A stretch of 46,712 nucleotides of DNA from Opitutia bacterium UBA7876 (GTDB lineage Bacteria; Verrucomicrobiota; Verrucomicrobiia; Opitutales; Seribacteraceae): NCBI GenBank assembly GCA_002500665.1, contig DLRY01000078.1, positions 1-46,712 on the forward strand. The letters are read 5' to 3'. Under the pieces are notes generated by a model, which was given only the letters and a program-made list of their open reading frames with translations, was not told the origin of the DNA and ran no database searches. Positions 9,385-18,425 of the stretch are shown piece by piece. Positions within the stretch are counted from its first letter, which is position 1; each line of letters begins with the position of its first letter. Made by a program: the position numbers and the translations under genes.

Positions 9385-9422
9385 CTCTTTTCACCTTCCT
9401 TTTGCCGGGAGGCGTTCCTTTT

Positions 9423-10142
9423 CTACCCGGACTTTTTGGCTACGTAGACGCTCCCTTTGGACGTATCCTCGGTGATGGGGTTGTCGAACTCAATGGTATG
9501 GCTTTCGGCCCATCCGAAGATTTTTTCCAGATGCGCGGTAAAGGATGATTCCGGTTCTCCGTCCGCCCACAGAGCGAACACCCCACCTGGTTTTAAGTGC
9601 CGGGCGAGCTCTTTCAATCCTTCCTCCGTGTAGAACCGGGTGTTGGTCTGGTGCAGGACGTTGGTCGGCGTATGGTCGATGTCCAAAAGAATGGCATCGT
9701 GTTTTTTTTCCGGGTGTCCCGAATCGAAACTATTCTCAACGTCCTGTGAGAGAGCGAAAAAGTCGGCCTCGATCAACCGGCAGCGCTGGTCGCGGGTCAA
9801 GGTTCCGCCTAGGGGAACCAGTCCTTTACGGTGCCATTCGATGACGGGGGCGAGATACTCGATTACCACGAGCGAACCCAGGCGCGAATCCTCAAGGGCT
9901 GCTGCTGCCGTATAGCCCAAGCCGAGGCCGCCCACCACGACGTCCAGGCTCTCGCCCTCAAGGGCTCCCAGGCCGAGCTTGGATAGTTGACGCTCAGCTT
10001 CATGAAACAAGCTGGACATCAGGAAGTCATCCCCCAGTTTGACCTCATAGACGTCGAGTTCCCCCAATTTGGGGATTTTGCGCCGGCGCAGGGCGAGCTC
10101 CCCGATGGGGGTGACCTGAAAATCAAGTTCCTCGAAGATCAA
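9423..10142 (-). CDS. Spermidine-synthase-like SAM-dependent methyltransferase
   Basis: 239-residue cytoplasmic protein with a Rossmann methyltransferase fold. The glycine-rich SAM loop is V-V-V-G-G-L-G-L-G-Y-T, followed by the acidic end of strand 2 in L-V-V-I-E-Y, the D-A-I-L-L-D-I-D-H-T-P segment, and L-K-P-G-G-V-F-A-L-W. This order is seen in spermidine-synthase-like proteins. No signal peptide is present, which sets it apart from its neighbours. The start is a TTG at 10142, supported by GAGG eight bases upstream. No ATG lies nearby in frame until about residue 42, which would remove part of the N-terminal region. It sits 37 bases downstream of a sulfatase on the same strand and may be the last gene of that transcript. 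Whether it makes polyamine or methylates something else is not decidable here. Confidence 0.75.
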   Translation of the reverse strand: MIFEELDFQVTPIGELALRRRKIPKLGELDVYEVKLGDDFLMSSLFHEAERQLSKLGLGALEGESLDVVVGGLGLGYTAAAALEDSRLGSLVVIEYLAPVIEWHRKGLVPLGGTLTRDQRCRLIEADFFALSQDVENSFDSGHPEKKHDAILLDIDHTPTNVLHQTNTRFYTEEGLKELARHLKPGGVFALWADGEPESSFTAHLEKIFGWAESHTIEFDNPITEDTSKGSVYVAKKSG

Positions 10143-10150
10143 GACGATAC

Positions 10151-10154
10151 CCTC
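10151..10154 (-). promoter_or_regulatory. Ribosome-binding site for TTG start
   Basis: GAGG on the minus strand, eight bases upstream of the TTG at 10142. It decides the start of the spermidine-synthase-like gene, since no upstream in-frame ATG was found. Most genes in the window lack such a site. Confidence 0.45.
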
Positions 10155-10179
10155 GGCACGATTGAAGGAGGGGAAGCCT

Positions 10180-11700
10180 CTACTTCTTCTTGCCCCACCT
10201 TTTTTCCCAGATGGCAGCCATCTCGGTTACCCGGTCGGGTTCCTGCTTGGCGAGGTTCTTGGTCTCGGTGCGGTCCTTGGCCAAGTGGTAAAGGGCCCAG
10301 GGACGCCTGCCTTCGCGAACGATCTTGTACTCGCCCTTTACGATGGCGTGGGTCCCGCCGTGGTTAAAAACGTAGGCATGGTCGCGGTCGACGCTTTTCC
10401 CCTTGAGGATCGGGACGAGGGAAAGGCTTTCGTGAGGCTTGGTTTCCTGTCCGTTGAATTTCTTCGGGTACTTGGCCCCCGCAAGTTCCAGGCAGGTTGC
10501 CATCAGATCAACGACGTGGCCGCGTTGGTTGGATATGCTGCCGGGTTTCGTCTTGAGTCCGGCGGGCCAATGAACGATGGCGGGCGTGCAGGCTCCGCCA
10601 TTGTGTACGTTGGACTTGTAGCGGCGCATCGGGGTGTTTTGGGCGTTTGCCCAGTTATGCCCCACGCTCCCGTAGGTCATGGGACCTCCCATCGGGACGT
10701 CGTATTTGTCGCCTACCGCGATGGTCTTGCCCGCTTTCTTGGCCTTGGCCAGTATGTTGTTGGCCGTATTCCATCCGTTGCCGCCGAGGTGTTCGGGACA
10801 TGCCCCGTTGTCATGGAAATAGATGATGAAGGTGTTCTCCAGTTGCTTGGTCTTCTCGAGGGCATCGACGATCGCTCCCACTGCCTGGTCCATGTGATCG
10901 ACCATCGCCGCGTAGATCGCCATGTTTCGGATACGCCAGGGCTTGTGGTCTATGGTGTCCCATGGCTTGACCCGGTCTTCCCGCGGGGGCAGGGGCCAGC
11001 GCTCCTTGTCGATGATTCCCATCTCGAGCATGCGGGCATATCGTTCCCTGCGCAGTTTCTCCCATCCGCCCTCGTAGGTCTTGAGGTATTTGCGGATGGA
11101 TTTCTCAGGGGCATGGATGGGCCAATGGGCGGCGGTGAAGGCAACGTATTGAAAGAACGGTTTGTCGGTTTTCGCAAATTCCCCGATTTGCCGACTGGCC
11201 TCGACCCCGATGCGATCCGTGTAATAGTAATCCTCCTCGTCGACCTCGGTGAACTCGGTATTGCGGGCCAAGGTATAAGGATCATAAAAGGAACCAGCCC
11301 CCGTCATGGTCCCGTAGAAATCATCGAAACCGCGTTGGATGGGTCCGTCCTTCCTGGGGTTTCTTCCGAGGTGCCATTTTCCTACCATTCCGGTCTGGTA
11401 ACCGGATGGCTTGAGAAGTTCCGGAATGGTTACCTGACCGGTGCCCAGACCATTGCTGTAGATCCCGCTCATCAGGGTGGCCCGTGTGGGCCAACACCGG
11501 GCTGTGTTGTAGAATTCGGTGAACCGCAGGCCGTTCTTGGCGAGCTTGTCCAGGTTGGGGGTATCGATTTCCCCTCCGAAGCATCCGAGGTCCGAGAATC
11601 CCATGTCGTCCGTGAGGATGACGATGACGTTGGGACGATCCGCTTGTTCGGCCGACAGGGGTAAGCCGAGCAGAGTGATGAAGGGTATGAGGAATTTCAT
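10180..11700 (-). CDS. Arylsulfatase (formylglycine type, C-W-P-T-R)
   Basis: 506-residue secreted sulfatase with a signal peptide of about 17 residues. Metal-binding D31-D32 lie in I-L-T-D-D-M-G. The formylglycine cysteine is C69 in C-W-P-T-R, preceded by Y-N-T-A-R. The G-K-W-H-L-G motif and a later F-H-D-N-G-A metal segment complete the active site. The C-terminus has the usual G-E-Y-K-I-V strand and a Y-H-L-A-K-D segment. The N-T-A-R-C-W-P-T-R context resembles the S1_4-type arylsulfatases, from memory. It follows the sulfatase at 11724 after 23 bases and precedes the methyltransferase by 37, so all three are probably one transcript. It needs a formylglycine-generating enzyme or anSME encoded elsewhere. 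The exact sulfated sugar cannot be told from sequence alone. Confidence 0.93.
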   Translation of the reverse strand: MKFLIPFITLLGLPLSAEQADRPNVIVILTDDMGFSDLGCFGGEIDTPNLDKLAKNGLRFTEFYNTARCWPTRATLMSGIYSNGLGTGQVTIPELLKPSGYQTGMVGKWHLGRNPRKDGPIQRGFDDFYGTMTGAGSFYDPYTLARNTEFTEVDEEDYYYTDRIGVEASRQIGEFAKTDKPFFQYVAFTAAHWPIHAPEKSIRKYLKTYEGGWEKLRRERYARMLEMGIIDKERWPLPPREDRVKPWDTIDHKPWRIRNMAIYAAMVDHMDQAVGAIVDALEKTKQLENTFIIYFHDNGACPEHLGGNGWNTANNILAKAKKAGKTIAVGDKYDVPMGGPMTYGSVGHNWANAQNTPMRRYKSNVHNGGACTPAIVHWPAGLKTKPGSISNQRGHVVDLMATCLELAGAKYPKKFNGQETKPHESLSLVPILKGKSVDRDHAYVFNHGGTHAIVKGEYKIVREGRRPWALYHLAKDRTETKNLAKQEPDRVTEMAAIWEKRWGKKK

Positions 11701-11723
11701 GAAAAGCCTTGGCGCGCTTATCC

Positions 11724-13199
11724 TTAGCGCGGGAGTTTGCGATCGTAGAATTGTTCGTTCTTAGGCCGGCGGATGGGGATGGAGAGACCGCCCGACGAAT
11801 CGAGTTCGTCGAAGAGCTTTTCCCTGAGCTCGAGGATGCGCTCGCGGTAGGCAGGGACACGGATCAGGTTGTGGCGCTCATGGGGATCGGATTTCAGGTC
11901 ATAGAAGCCGTTCCTGTCCCATACCCCGTGGTAGAAGACGTACTTTTCGCTGTCCGTGCGGATGGCGAAAGTCGTGGGGGTGGCCGGAAAGTTCCATTCC
12001 CAATGATATTCGTAAACGAAGTGTTCCCTCCATTTTTTCTTATTCTTTTGCCCCTTGAGCAAAGGAAGGAAAGAATGTCCGTCCATCTTGGGCTTCTTGG
12101 GAAGGTCCACTCCGGCATATTCCAGAATGGTGGGCGCAAGGTCGACGTTGAGGGCCATCTGATCCACCCGGGTTCCTGCCTTGATCAGTTTCGGATGACG
12201 GGCCAGCATGGGTATGCGGATCGATTCCTCGAATGCATCCCTCTTGTCGTAGAAACCGTGTTCGCCGAGGGCGAAGCCATTGTCTCCAAGATAAATTACG
12301 AGGGTATCGTCCGCGATTCCGAGCTTGTCGAGTTGGTCGAGGACGCGCCCGACGTTTTCGTCGAGGGCATGAACGGTCTCGCAGAAATTGTGGTAGAGCT
12401 CGTCGAAGGAGGGGACTGGGTCCTTGTCCAGAGCACCGGTCTCCATATGGTCGATCCCGTGGATTCCGTATCTCCTCTCTTTGATCCAGAGGGACTGGGA
12501 GAGATAATTCTCCTCCGTGTTTGCCATGGTCTCCGGGTAATCGATCTTCTTGCCTTCGTACCGCTTGGCATGGCGGGGTGGGGGTTGGAAGGGATAGTGG
12601 ACCGCCTTGTAGCCGACCTGCAGGAAGAAAGGCTTGCCTTTTTGGGATGCCGGCCCGACTTCCTTGAGCCAATCAATGGCTTGGTCGGTCAGGAGATCGG
12701 CGTTGTAGCCCTTGAAGGATTTTCTCTTGCCGTTGATATTGAAGGTCGGGTCGAAGTAGGTTCCCTGGCCGGCGAAACTGACCCAGTGGTCGAAGCCTTT
12801 GCGGGGGGTGTCGTCCTCGTGGCCCATATGCCACTTCCCGACGTAACCGGTGCGGTACCCTGCCTCCCTTAGGTATTCGGGAAAGAAGCGGGTGCCGGGA
12901 GGCACGGGTCTCTGGTTGTCCACCACTCGGTGGTTGCGCATATACTGACCTGTAAGGATGGAGGCTCTGCTGGGCGAGCAAAGGGAGGTGGTCACGAAAG
13001 CGTTGGCAAGGTGGGCCCCCTCGCGGGCGATCCTGTCGAGGTTTGGGGTCTCGAGAAACTCAGGGGCTTCCTCCATGAAGCTCATGAAGTCGTAGCGGTG
13101 GTCGTCGCTCAGAATGAGCAGGACGTTGCCCGGTTTCGGGAATAAGGAGGCAGCCGCCAGGAGAAAGCCAACCGGAATCAAAAACCTTGGAGTAGTCAT
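11724..13199 (-). CDS. Sulfatase, N-acetylglucosamine-6-sulfatase-like (C-S-P-S-R)
   Basis: 491-residue secreted sulfatase. ATG 13199 is preferred over an in-frame TTG at 13229 because it opens directly on the signal peptide (M-T-T-P-R-F, then a hydrophobic core to about residue 20). Metal aspartates D32-D33 sit in L-S-D-D-H-R, and the formylglycine cysteine is C74 in C-S-P-S-R. G-K-W-H-M-G and D-N-G-F-A-L-G-E-H-G-F-Y-D-K-R follow. The last segment, with the following E-E-S-I-R-I-P, resembles S1_11 GlcNAc-6-O-sulfatases of mucin and heparan degraders, so that is the favoured substrate class, not proven. It is the first gene after a 91-base gap downstream of the large cytochrome gene and is followed by another sulfatase 23 bases later. 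Confidence 0.9.
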   Translation of the reverse strand: MTTPRFLIPVGFLLAAASLFPKPGNVLLILSDDHRYDFMSFMEEAPEFLETPNLDRIAREGAHLANAFVTTSLCSPSRASILTGQYMRNHRVVDNQRPVPPGTRFFPEYLREAGYRTGYVGKWHMGHEDDTPRKGFDHWVSFAGQGTYFDPTFNINGKRKSFKGYNADLLTDQAIDWLKEVGPASQKGKPFFLQVGYKAVHYPFQPPPRHAKRYEGKKIDYPETMANTEENYLSQSLWIKERRYGIHGIDHMETGALDKDPVPSFDELYHNFCETVHALDENVGRVLDQLDKLGIADDTLVIYLGDNGFALGEHGFYDKRDAFEESIRIPMLARHPKLIKAGTRVDQMALNVDLAPTILEYAGVDLPKKPKMDGHSFLPLLKGQKNKKKWREHFVYEYHWEWNFPATPTTFAIRTDSEKYVFYHGVWDRNGFYDLKSDPHERHNLIRVPAYRERILELREKLFDELDSSGGLSIPIRRPKNEQFYDRKLPR

Positions 13200-13254
13200 G
13201 CCAAAAGTAATGCATGACCCGAAAGACAAGTCACTCTTGAAAATTCGATCTCGG

Positions 13255-13269
13255 AAAAGCTCGGCTTTT
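13255..13269 (-). terminator. Possible weak terminator hairpin
   Basis: A 6-bp perfect inverted repeat (AAAAGC / GCTTTT) with a 3-base loop, 22 bases past the stop of the 1234-residue gene on the minus strand. The distal arm ends in four Ts, but no longer T-tract follows. It could reduce read-through into the sulfatase at 11724, or be chance. Confidence 0.25.
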
Positions 13270-13290
13270 GGAGAAACCGCGAAGAACCCT

Positions 13291-16200
13291 TTACCTTAGG
13301 GTGATCAGGTATGCGATCAGGTCGCGCAACTCGGTCTTGCTGAGAATGGCTCCCGCCGGGGGCATGGGGGAAGTCAGCGCCTCTTCTTCGATGAGAGATC
13401 TTTCCAGGGTCGACTTCTTCCCTTGCACCGACTGGATGGAATAGCTTGCCGGACTTGCCTCGATGATTGATCCGGAAACGGTTGATCCGTCCTTTAGAGT
13501 CGCTACGAGCAAACCGTATCCCGGGCTCAGTTCGGCCTGAGGGTTGACCAGGGACTCGAGAATCTTTTCAGGGGAAAGCCGGCTGCCCACTTGGGATAAG
13601 TCCGGGCCGAGCACCCCTCCGGTCGAGCCGATCTTATGGCAGCGGATGCACTGGGCGGCGGGATGTCCCATCGCCAGTTCCTTGCCTTTTCGATCATCTC
13701 CGCCTCTCAAGGTCGGGTGGTAGGGGCCCAGAGGTCCGCGCTCAGCCAGGTTGCTTTCCAGTGCGTTGGCCTTGGCTTTGGCCTGTGTTCCCTTGGCGTT
13801 TCTGGATGCCTCCAGAAGGTCGAGCTCCAGCTCAGGATCAACCTGGGCAAACTGTTTGGAGAGGAGGGCGTCGGCTTGCTTGTCCGATGATTGTCCAAGG
13901 TTGTCCAAGGCGGCTCTTTTCTCGGTCAAGGTTCCCGATTCAAGGGCCTTGGCAAAGACCTCAATTCCCGACAGACCGGCCGCCCATAACCGTTTTTGAG
14001 CGGCTGCCCGAAGCCGGGCGTCCTTGGACTCGAGAGCGGATTCGACGAAGGTTCCGAGCTTTGGGTCGCTCAGCTCAGCCATCGTACCCAGTAATTGAGC
14101 CTGCAGGTAGGGGGTTGCTTTCTCCGACTCGTAGGCTGCATGAACGACGGGAAGAAGCTCGGATACCTTGAGCCTCTCAATGGCCCGTGAGAGAACCGTC
14201 AGAACCTTGGGCGAGGCGCCTTCGACCAAGTCGTCCGCGACCTTGGCCAAGGCTTTGGCGGCAGGCTTGGGGCTACGGGAAGGGTATTCGCGGTAGCGTC
14301 CCTCGACTGCATCGAGGACCGGGGGTTGGGGCCAGAGCGCAAGGCAGGCCAGGGCGGTGGTTCTCATGTTCTCGGGGGCGGCCGGGCTGGAGGCATAGCG
14401 GGCGAGACGTTCGGCGTCGGCGGGACGTCCGACCCGGAAGTTCGCGTTGATTGCACGTCTGAGGAGGGGTTCGCCCTCAATGTCGGGCCGGTCGAGAATC
14501 TCGGCCAGCGCAGGCAGGGCATCCGGAATGGAGAAATCGTCGTGAATGGCTCGGGCGGTTTCCGTGACGAGGTAGAGATCCTTGTCCTTGAGGAAGGAGG
14601 AGATTCCCGGGTAGGCGTGGCGACGCAGGGCCAGAATGGCGGCCAAGCGCACTGAGGAATGAGCGGAGTCCGTGGTCTTGAGGAGCGCTTCCGGGTCGGA
14701 TTTGGTTGAACCGACTAAGCCCATGACTGCGCCGTGGCGCAGAAACGCGTCTTCGTCGTCATTTTCTCGGATCAGTTCAAGAAGGGGTTGAACGGCTTGT
14801 TTCGACTTTAGCTTTCCGAGCGCTACAGCGGCATGAAAGCGTACCCGCAGGGATGGGTCCTCGAGCAAGCCAACGAGGGGCTCAAGGGCCTGAGAGTGGG
14901 CGGATTCACCAAGCACCTTGGCCGCCTGGGCCCGTACCTCCGGATCCCCGTCGGCAAGGAACTCGAGCAGGGGGGCGACCGCCCCGGCGTCCTTGTTCCT
15001 GCCGTCGGGCCAGCCTCTGGCAATTTGGCCTATCCCCCAGATTGCGTGGAGGCGGGGCAGTTGGTTTTGCTTTTCTCGAGCTGCGGCAAGCAGAGCCAAC
15101 GTTTTTTTCCGTCTGACCAGTTCGAATTGAGCGGCCTTGCGGACCCTAAGATCGGGCTCCGCCAGGTAGGCGGACAGATAGGTTTCATCTTTTCCCTTCA
15201 TGCCTTCCGAGAGGAGTTTGCTCGTCCGTTTGCGGGCAGGGTTTTCTTGCCCTTCGGTCGAATCGATCTTCCAAATTCTTCCCCGTTCGCTGGGCCCGTT
15301 CATCCAGTCCGTAACGTAGAGAGCGCCGTCGGGCCCGAAGGCAACCCCCGTGCTGCTTCCTCCTGCGGGGATGGTCCGTTCGTCGTACATCTCGAAGGCG
15401 GCTCCCTTGGGGCGAACCCTGAAGGCGGTCATCTTCCTGCCTTGTGCGAGGAAAAAGGAATTACGGAAGTCCTTGCCGAGCGCCGTGCCAGGGTCGTAGG
15501 CGAGGCCGCAGGGGCCGTTCGAATAATTGGCCAGCGGAGGAACGATGAAGGCCGCCTGACCGGGAAACCTCGTGCGGAACAACCCCTCCTGCATCCAGAC
15601 GTTGTACGGCTTCTCGCCCGACACCCTGGCGAAGTCCTGGTGGCCGAACCATTGCCAGTGCAGGCGCCAAGCGGTCATGCCGCCTTCGACGATATGGATG
15701 AAGCGCTCTCGCTCACCCGGGTAGTCGCCGTCGTTGTCGACGCTGAAAAGGTTACCGAACTCGTCGAAAACAGGTTCTTGCCCATTGCGCACCCCGAGGG
15801 CGAAGATCTCCAGGTTCGACCCGTCCGGTTCGCATCGCATGATGCCTCCGCGGTCCGGGTAGAAGATTCGTTCCCCGTTGCGGCCGGTGGCGTTGATCCC
15901 CTTGTCGGCCACCGACCAATAGATCCTCCCGTCCGGCCCCATGGTCAGCCCGGACACGTTGTGTCCACCTTGGCCAATGTGGATGGAGTAACCCCGGCTC
16001 AGGAGGGTCCGCTTGGCGGGCTTTCCGTCCTTACCGAAATCCTCGTACTTCCAGACGTCCGGCTCGACGGTGGCGTAGGCCGCTCCCTCGGCCCATAGCA
16101 CCCCTGCGGCGATGCCCGTCAAGGGGGTGGCAAGGTCGTCGTCGATGAGGATGCTCGCGTCGGCCACGCCGTCCCCGTCGGTGTCCTCGACGCGAAGGAT

Positions 16201-16995
16201 TTCTTCCTTTTGCACGGCTAGATCCTTCCAGTCCCTTTTGCCGTCCTCGTTGCGGTCGGGCGGGGAATAGGGGCGGACGTCCGGAAAGCGCTCCTCTCCC
16301 ATGGCCTTTTTGTAGAAGGCCAGCCTGTCGTCCAGGCTGCGGATGGACAGGTCGTGCTTCACCCAGGCCCGGTGATTACGGAGGTCGAGGCTGGAAATCT
16401 TCCGCCGGCGAACCCGTGTGACGTAAGCCCTGCCTTGTTCGTCAAAGTTGATTGCCACCGGACTTGCGACGAGCGGATTTTCAGCCCATACCGAGACCTC
16501 AAGGCCACCCTCTACGGCGGATGAGCCCGCCTGATTCGCCAATTTCCCCGAGACCTTGAGGCCCTTGATTCGGAAACTGTGGAGGTTGACCCATCTGTTT
16601 TCGTTATTCCCCCTGGAAACGAAGCGCAGGAAGCGTCCGGAGGAATTTGGGGCGGGGAATTCCCTGATTGCTTCTCCTTGCCCATGGCTCTCGCCCTCGA
16701 ATACGGAAGTCCATTTCTTGCCGTCCGGAGAGGTCTCCAGGATGAACGCGTAGCGCCGGTTGCCGCGGGAGAAACCTGCCTCGAACTCGGAAAAGGAAAA
16801 GGGCTTGTCCAGTTCCATCAGAAGCCACTGGCCTTTGCCCTCCGCCGACCAGCGAGTTCCCTGATTAGCGTCTAGAGCGTGGGCGGGCCCGTTGCCGGTT
16901 TGGGCCGCGGAGGCCTTGAGTTTGACCACCTCGGCACCCGAAAGCCCGAGGCGAAGGCCACATAAAAAAACAACGGCAAACAGGCGCCTACTCAT
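13291..16995 (-). CDS. Discoidin / GDH-like propeller / HEAT / cytochrome c protein
   Basis: 1234-residue extracytoplasmic protein of the large PVC membrane-bound-dehydrogenase type. After a signal peptide (about 21 residues) comes a discoidin-like F5/8 C domain (about 25-150), a likely carbohydrate binder. A six-bladed soluble-glucose-dehydrogenase-like propeller follows (about 165-590), with the repeated G-P-D-G-R-I-Y-W and G-P-D-G-A-L-Y-V-T-D-W strands. HEAT-like alpha repeats run from about 600 to 1090 (V-R-A-Q-A-A-K-V-L-G; V-R-F-H-A-A-V-A-L-G). A C-terminal cytochrome c has C1116-I-R-C1119-H1120 and a probable distal Met near 1211 in S-P-M-P-P-A-G. Its ATG overlaps the stop of the upstream sulfatase by four bases, so the two are translationally coupled. 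The architecture suggests sugar oxidation with electrons passed to the haem; no substrate has been established. Confidence 0.92.
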   Translation of the reverse strand: MSRRLFAVVFLCGLRLGLSGAEVVKLKASAAQTGNGPAHALDANQGTRWSAEGKGQWLLMELDKPFSFSEFEAGFSRGNRRYAFILETSPDGKKWTSVFEGESHGQGEAIREFPAPNSSGRFLRFVSRGNNENRWVNLHSFRIKGLKVSGKLANQAGSSAVEGGLEVSVWAENPLVASPVAINFDEQGRAYVTRVRRRKISSLDLRNHRAWVKHDLSIRSLDDRLAFYKKAMGEERFPDVRPYSPPDRNEDGKRDWKDLAVQKEEILRVEDTDGDGVADASILIDDDLATPLTGIAAGVLWAEGAAYATVEPDVWKYEDFGKDGKPAKRTLLSRGYSIHIGQGGHNVSGLTMGPDGRIYWSVADKGINATGRNGERIFYPDRGGIMRCEPDGSNLEIFALGVRNGQEPVFDEFGNLFSVDNDGDYPGERERFIHIVEGGMTAWRLHWQWFGHQDFARVSGEKPYNVWMQEGLFRTRFPGQAAFIVPPLANYSNGPCGLAYDPGTALGKDFRNSFFLAQGRKMTAFRVRPKGAAFEMYDERTIPAGGSSTGVAFGPDGALYVTDWMNGPSERGRIWKIDSTEGQENPARKRTSKLLSEGMKGKDETYLSAYLAEPDLRVRKAAQFELVRRKKTLALLAAAREKQNQLPRLHAIWGIGQIARGWPDGRNKDAGAVAPLLEFLADGDPEVRAQAAKVLGESAHSQALEPLVGLLEDPSLRVRFHAAVALGKLKSKQAVQPLLELIRENDDEDAFLRHGAVMGLVGSTKSDPEALLKTTDSAHSSVRLAAILALRRHAYPGISSFLKDKDLYLVTETARAIHDDFSIPDALPALAEILDRPDIEGEPLLRRAINANFRVGRPADAERLARYASSPAAPENMRTTALACLALWPQPPVLDAVEGRYREYPSRSPKPAAKALAKVADDLVEGASPKVLTVLSRAIERLKVSELLPVVHAAYESEKATPYLQAQLLGTMAELSDPKLGTFVESALESKDARLRAAAQKRLWAAGLSGIEVFAKALESGTLTEKRAALDNLGQSSDKQADALLSKQFAQVDPELELDLLEASRNAKGTQAKAKANALESNLAERGPLGPYHPTLRGGDDRKGKELAMGHPAAQCIRCHKIGSTGGVLGPDLSQVGSRLSPEKILESLVNPQAELSPGYGLLVATLKDGSTVSGSIIEASPASYSIQSVQGKKSTLERSLIEEEALTSPMPPAGAILSKTELRDLIAYLITLR

Positions 16996-18386
16996 TTTTT
17001 CTCGGCCGTCTTGGGAGGTCTGGGCATGGGGGCGCCGGTTTCCTTAAGCCATCGGGACAGGCCGGCGTCAAGCCGGGCGGCCGTTTCGGGATGAGCTTGG
17101 GCTAGGTTTTTTTTCTCTCCCAAGTCCTTTCCCAGGTCGTAAAGCTCAAGGGATCCGTCGTCGTAGTTGCGGATTAGTTTCCATCTTCCTTGCCGCACCG
17201 CCCCGGCGAGGCGGTTACCCATGTGCCAAGCGTAGTTAGGGAAATGAAAGTAAAGAGCCTTGCGCCTGAGTTCGCCCGTCTGCCTGATGAGTGGCAGGAG
17301 GCTCTCCCCATCGATCGGTTTGCCGGCTGGCTTCAAGCCGGCGAGCTGAAGAAAGGTGGGGTAGAAGTCCATGCTGATGACGGGTTCCCGGCAAAGCGTC
17401 CCGGCAGGTACCTCTCCGGGCCAGCGCACGATCAAGGGAACCCGGATGCCCCCCTCGTAGAGGTGCCCCTTCGATTCACGCAGGGGACGACAGTCGGAAA
17501 CCCCTGCAAAACCTCCATTGTCGCTGGTGAAAATTACGAGGGTGTCCTTATCGTTTCTCTTTTTCTCCAGCACCGAAAGAAGGCGCCCGATAGCGAGGTC
17601 CATGGCCTCGATCATGGCCCCGTATCGGGTGTCGTTGAGCCCGGGCCCCTTTCTGTCGGCGTATTTCCTGAGCAGGGGCTCGGGTGCCTGCATCGGCCAA
17701 TGCACGGTGTAGAACCACAGGTGGGCCATCCAGGGCTTGCCCTTGTTGGCGTCGATAAAGTCGATCGTCTCCTCAACTAGCCGGTCGGGCAGGTATTCCC
17801 CCTTGGGCCCGTCTTCCAGCTCGGCGTTCCGGTAGGGGGAAAAGAAGCTGGGCGGTCCGCCGTAGGAGGTTCCTCCGACGTTGATATCGAAACCCTGTCC
17901 GCTCGGGGAAACCGCATGGTCCACCTTTCCGCCTTTGCCGGAGCTCGGGGCGACGTGCCATTTGCCTAGAAAGGCGGAGGCATAGCCCGCCTCCTTCATG
18001 CGCTCCGCAATGGTTACGTGTTCGCCGTTCAACTGGGGCACCAATTCGGCGGGCTGGGGACGCCCGTCCTTGGGGAAGAATCGACCGGGCAAGTGAGTGG
18101 TCAGCCCAATCCGGGCGGGGGCCTGGCCGGTGAGCACGGCGCATCGGGTGGGCGAGCAGACGGGGGCGGCGGCGTAGGCATCGGTGAAGCGCATGCCTTG
18201 CTTGGCCAAACGATCCAGGTTCGGGGTCTCTACCAGAGGGTTGCCTTGGCAGGCCAGGTCCATCCAACCCAGGTCATCCGCCATGATGAACAGCAGGTTC
18301 GGCTTTTTCCCTCCCAGGAGAGGGGATGAGGCGGGCAACAGGGTGATGAGGAGGGCTAGGACGAATGAAGTCTTCATATCGCGCAT
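16992..18386 (-). CDS. Sulfatase, arylsulfatase A-like (C-S-P-T-R)
   Basis: 464-residue secreted sulfatase. ATG 18386 and ATG 18377 (three codons later) both give a good signal peptide ending around residue 25; the longer form is listed. The core has an M-A-D-D-L-G-W-M-D metal motif, the formylglycine cysteine in V-C-S-P-T-R about 77 residues in, then L-T-G-Q-A-P-A-R-I-G-L-T, G-K-W-H-V and T-S-D-N-G-G. P-A-R followed by L-T is typical of S1_16-type enzymes acting on galactose or GalNAc sulfates, from memory. Its TGA overlaps the ATG of the 1234-residue cytochrome protein (ATGA, 16992-16995), and it lies 39 bases after the DUF1552 gene. The coupling implies that this sulfatase and the propeller/cytochrome act on the same material. 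Confidence 0.92.
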   Translation of the reverse strand: MRDMKTSFVLALLITLLPASSPLLGGKKPNLLFIMADDLGWMDLACQGNPLVETPNLDRLAKQGMRFTDAYAAAPVCSPTRCAVLTGQAPARIGLTTHLPGRFFPKDGRPQPAELVPQLNGEHVTIAERMKEAGYASAFLGKWHVAPSSGKGGKVDHAVSPSGQGFDINVGGTSYGGPPSFFSPYRNAELEDGPKGEYLPDRLVEETIDFIDANKGKPWMAHLWFYTVHWPMQAPEPLLRKYADRKGPGLNDTRYGAMIEAMDLAIGRLLSVLEKKRNDKDTLVIFTSDNGGFAGVSDCRPLRESKGHLYEGGIRVPLIVRWPGEVPAGTLCREPVISMDFYPTFLQLAGLKPAGKPIDGESLLPLIRQTGELRRKALYFHFPNYAWHMGNRLAGAVRQGRWKLIRNYDDGSLELYDLGKDLGEKKNLAQAHPETAARLDAGLSRWLKETGAPMPRPPKTAEKK

Positions 18387-18425
18387 GATGGCTTTACGCC
18401 CGGTTTTCCTTCCCGGGAAGGGCTT

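Noticed and set aside
8030..9423. DUF1080 duplication as part of a mobile element
   Set aside because: No transposase, terminal inverted repeats or target duplications around the copies.
9405..9430. CCGGG/CCCGG inverted repeat between convergent genes
   Set aside because: Five base pairs, 16-base loop, no T-tract, and half of it lies inside the methyltransferase coding end.
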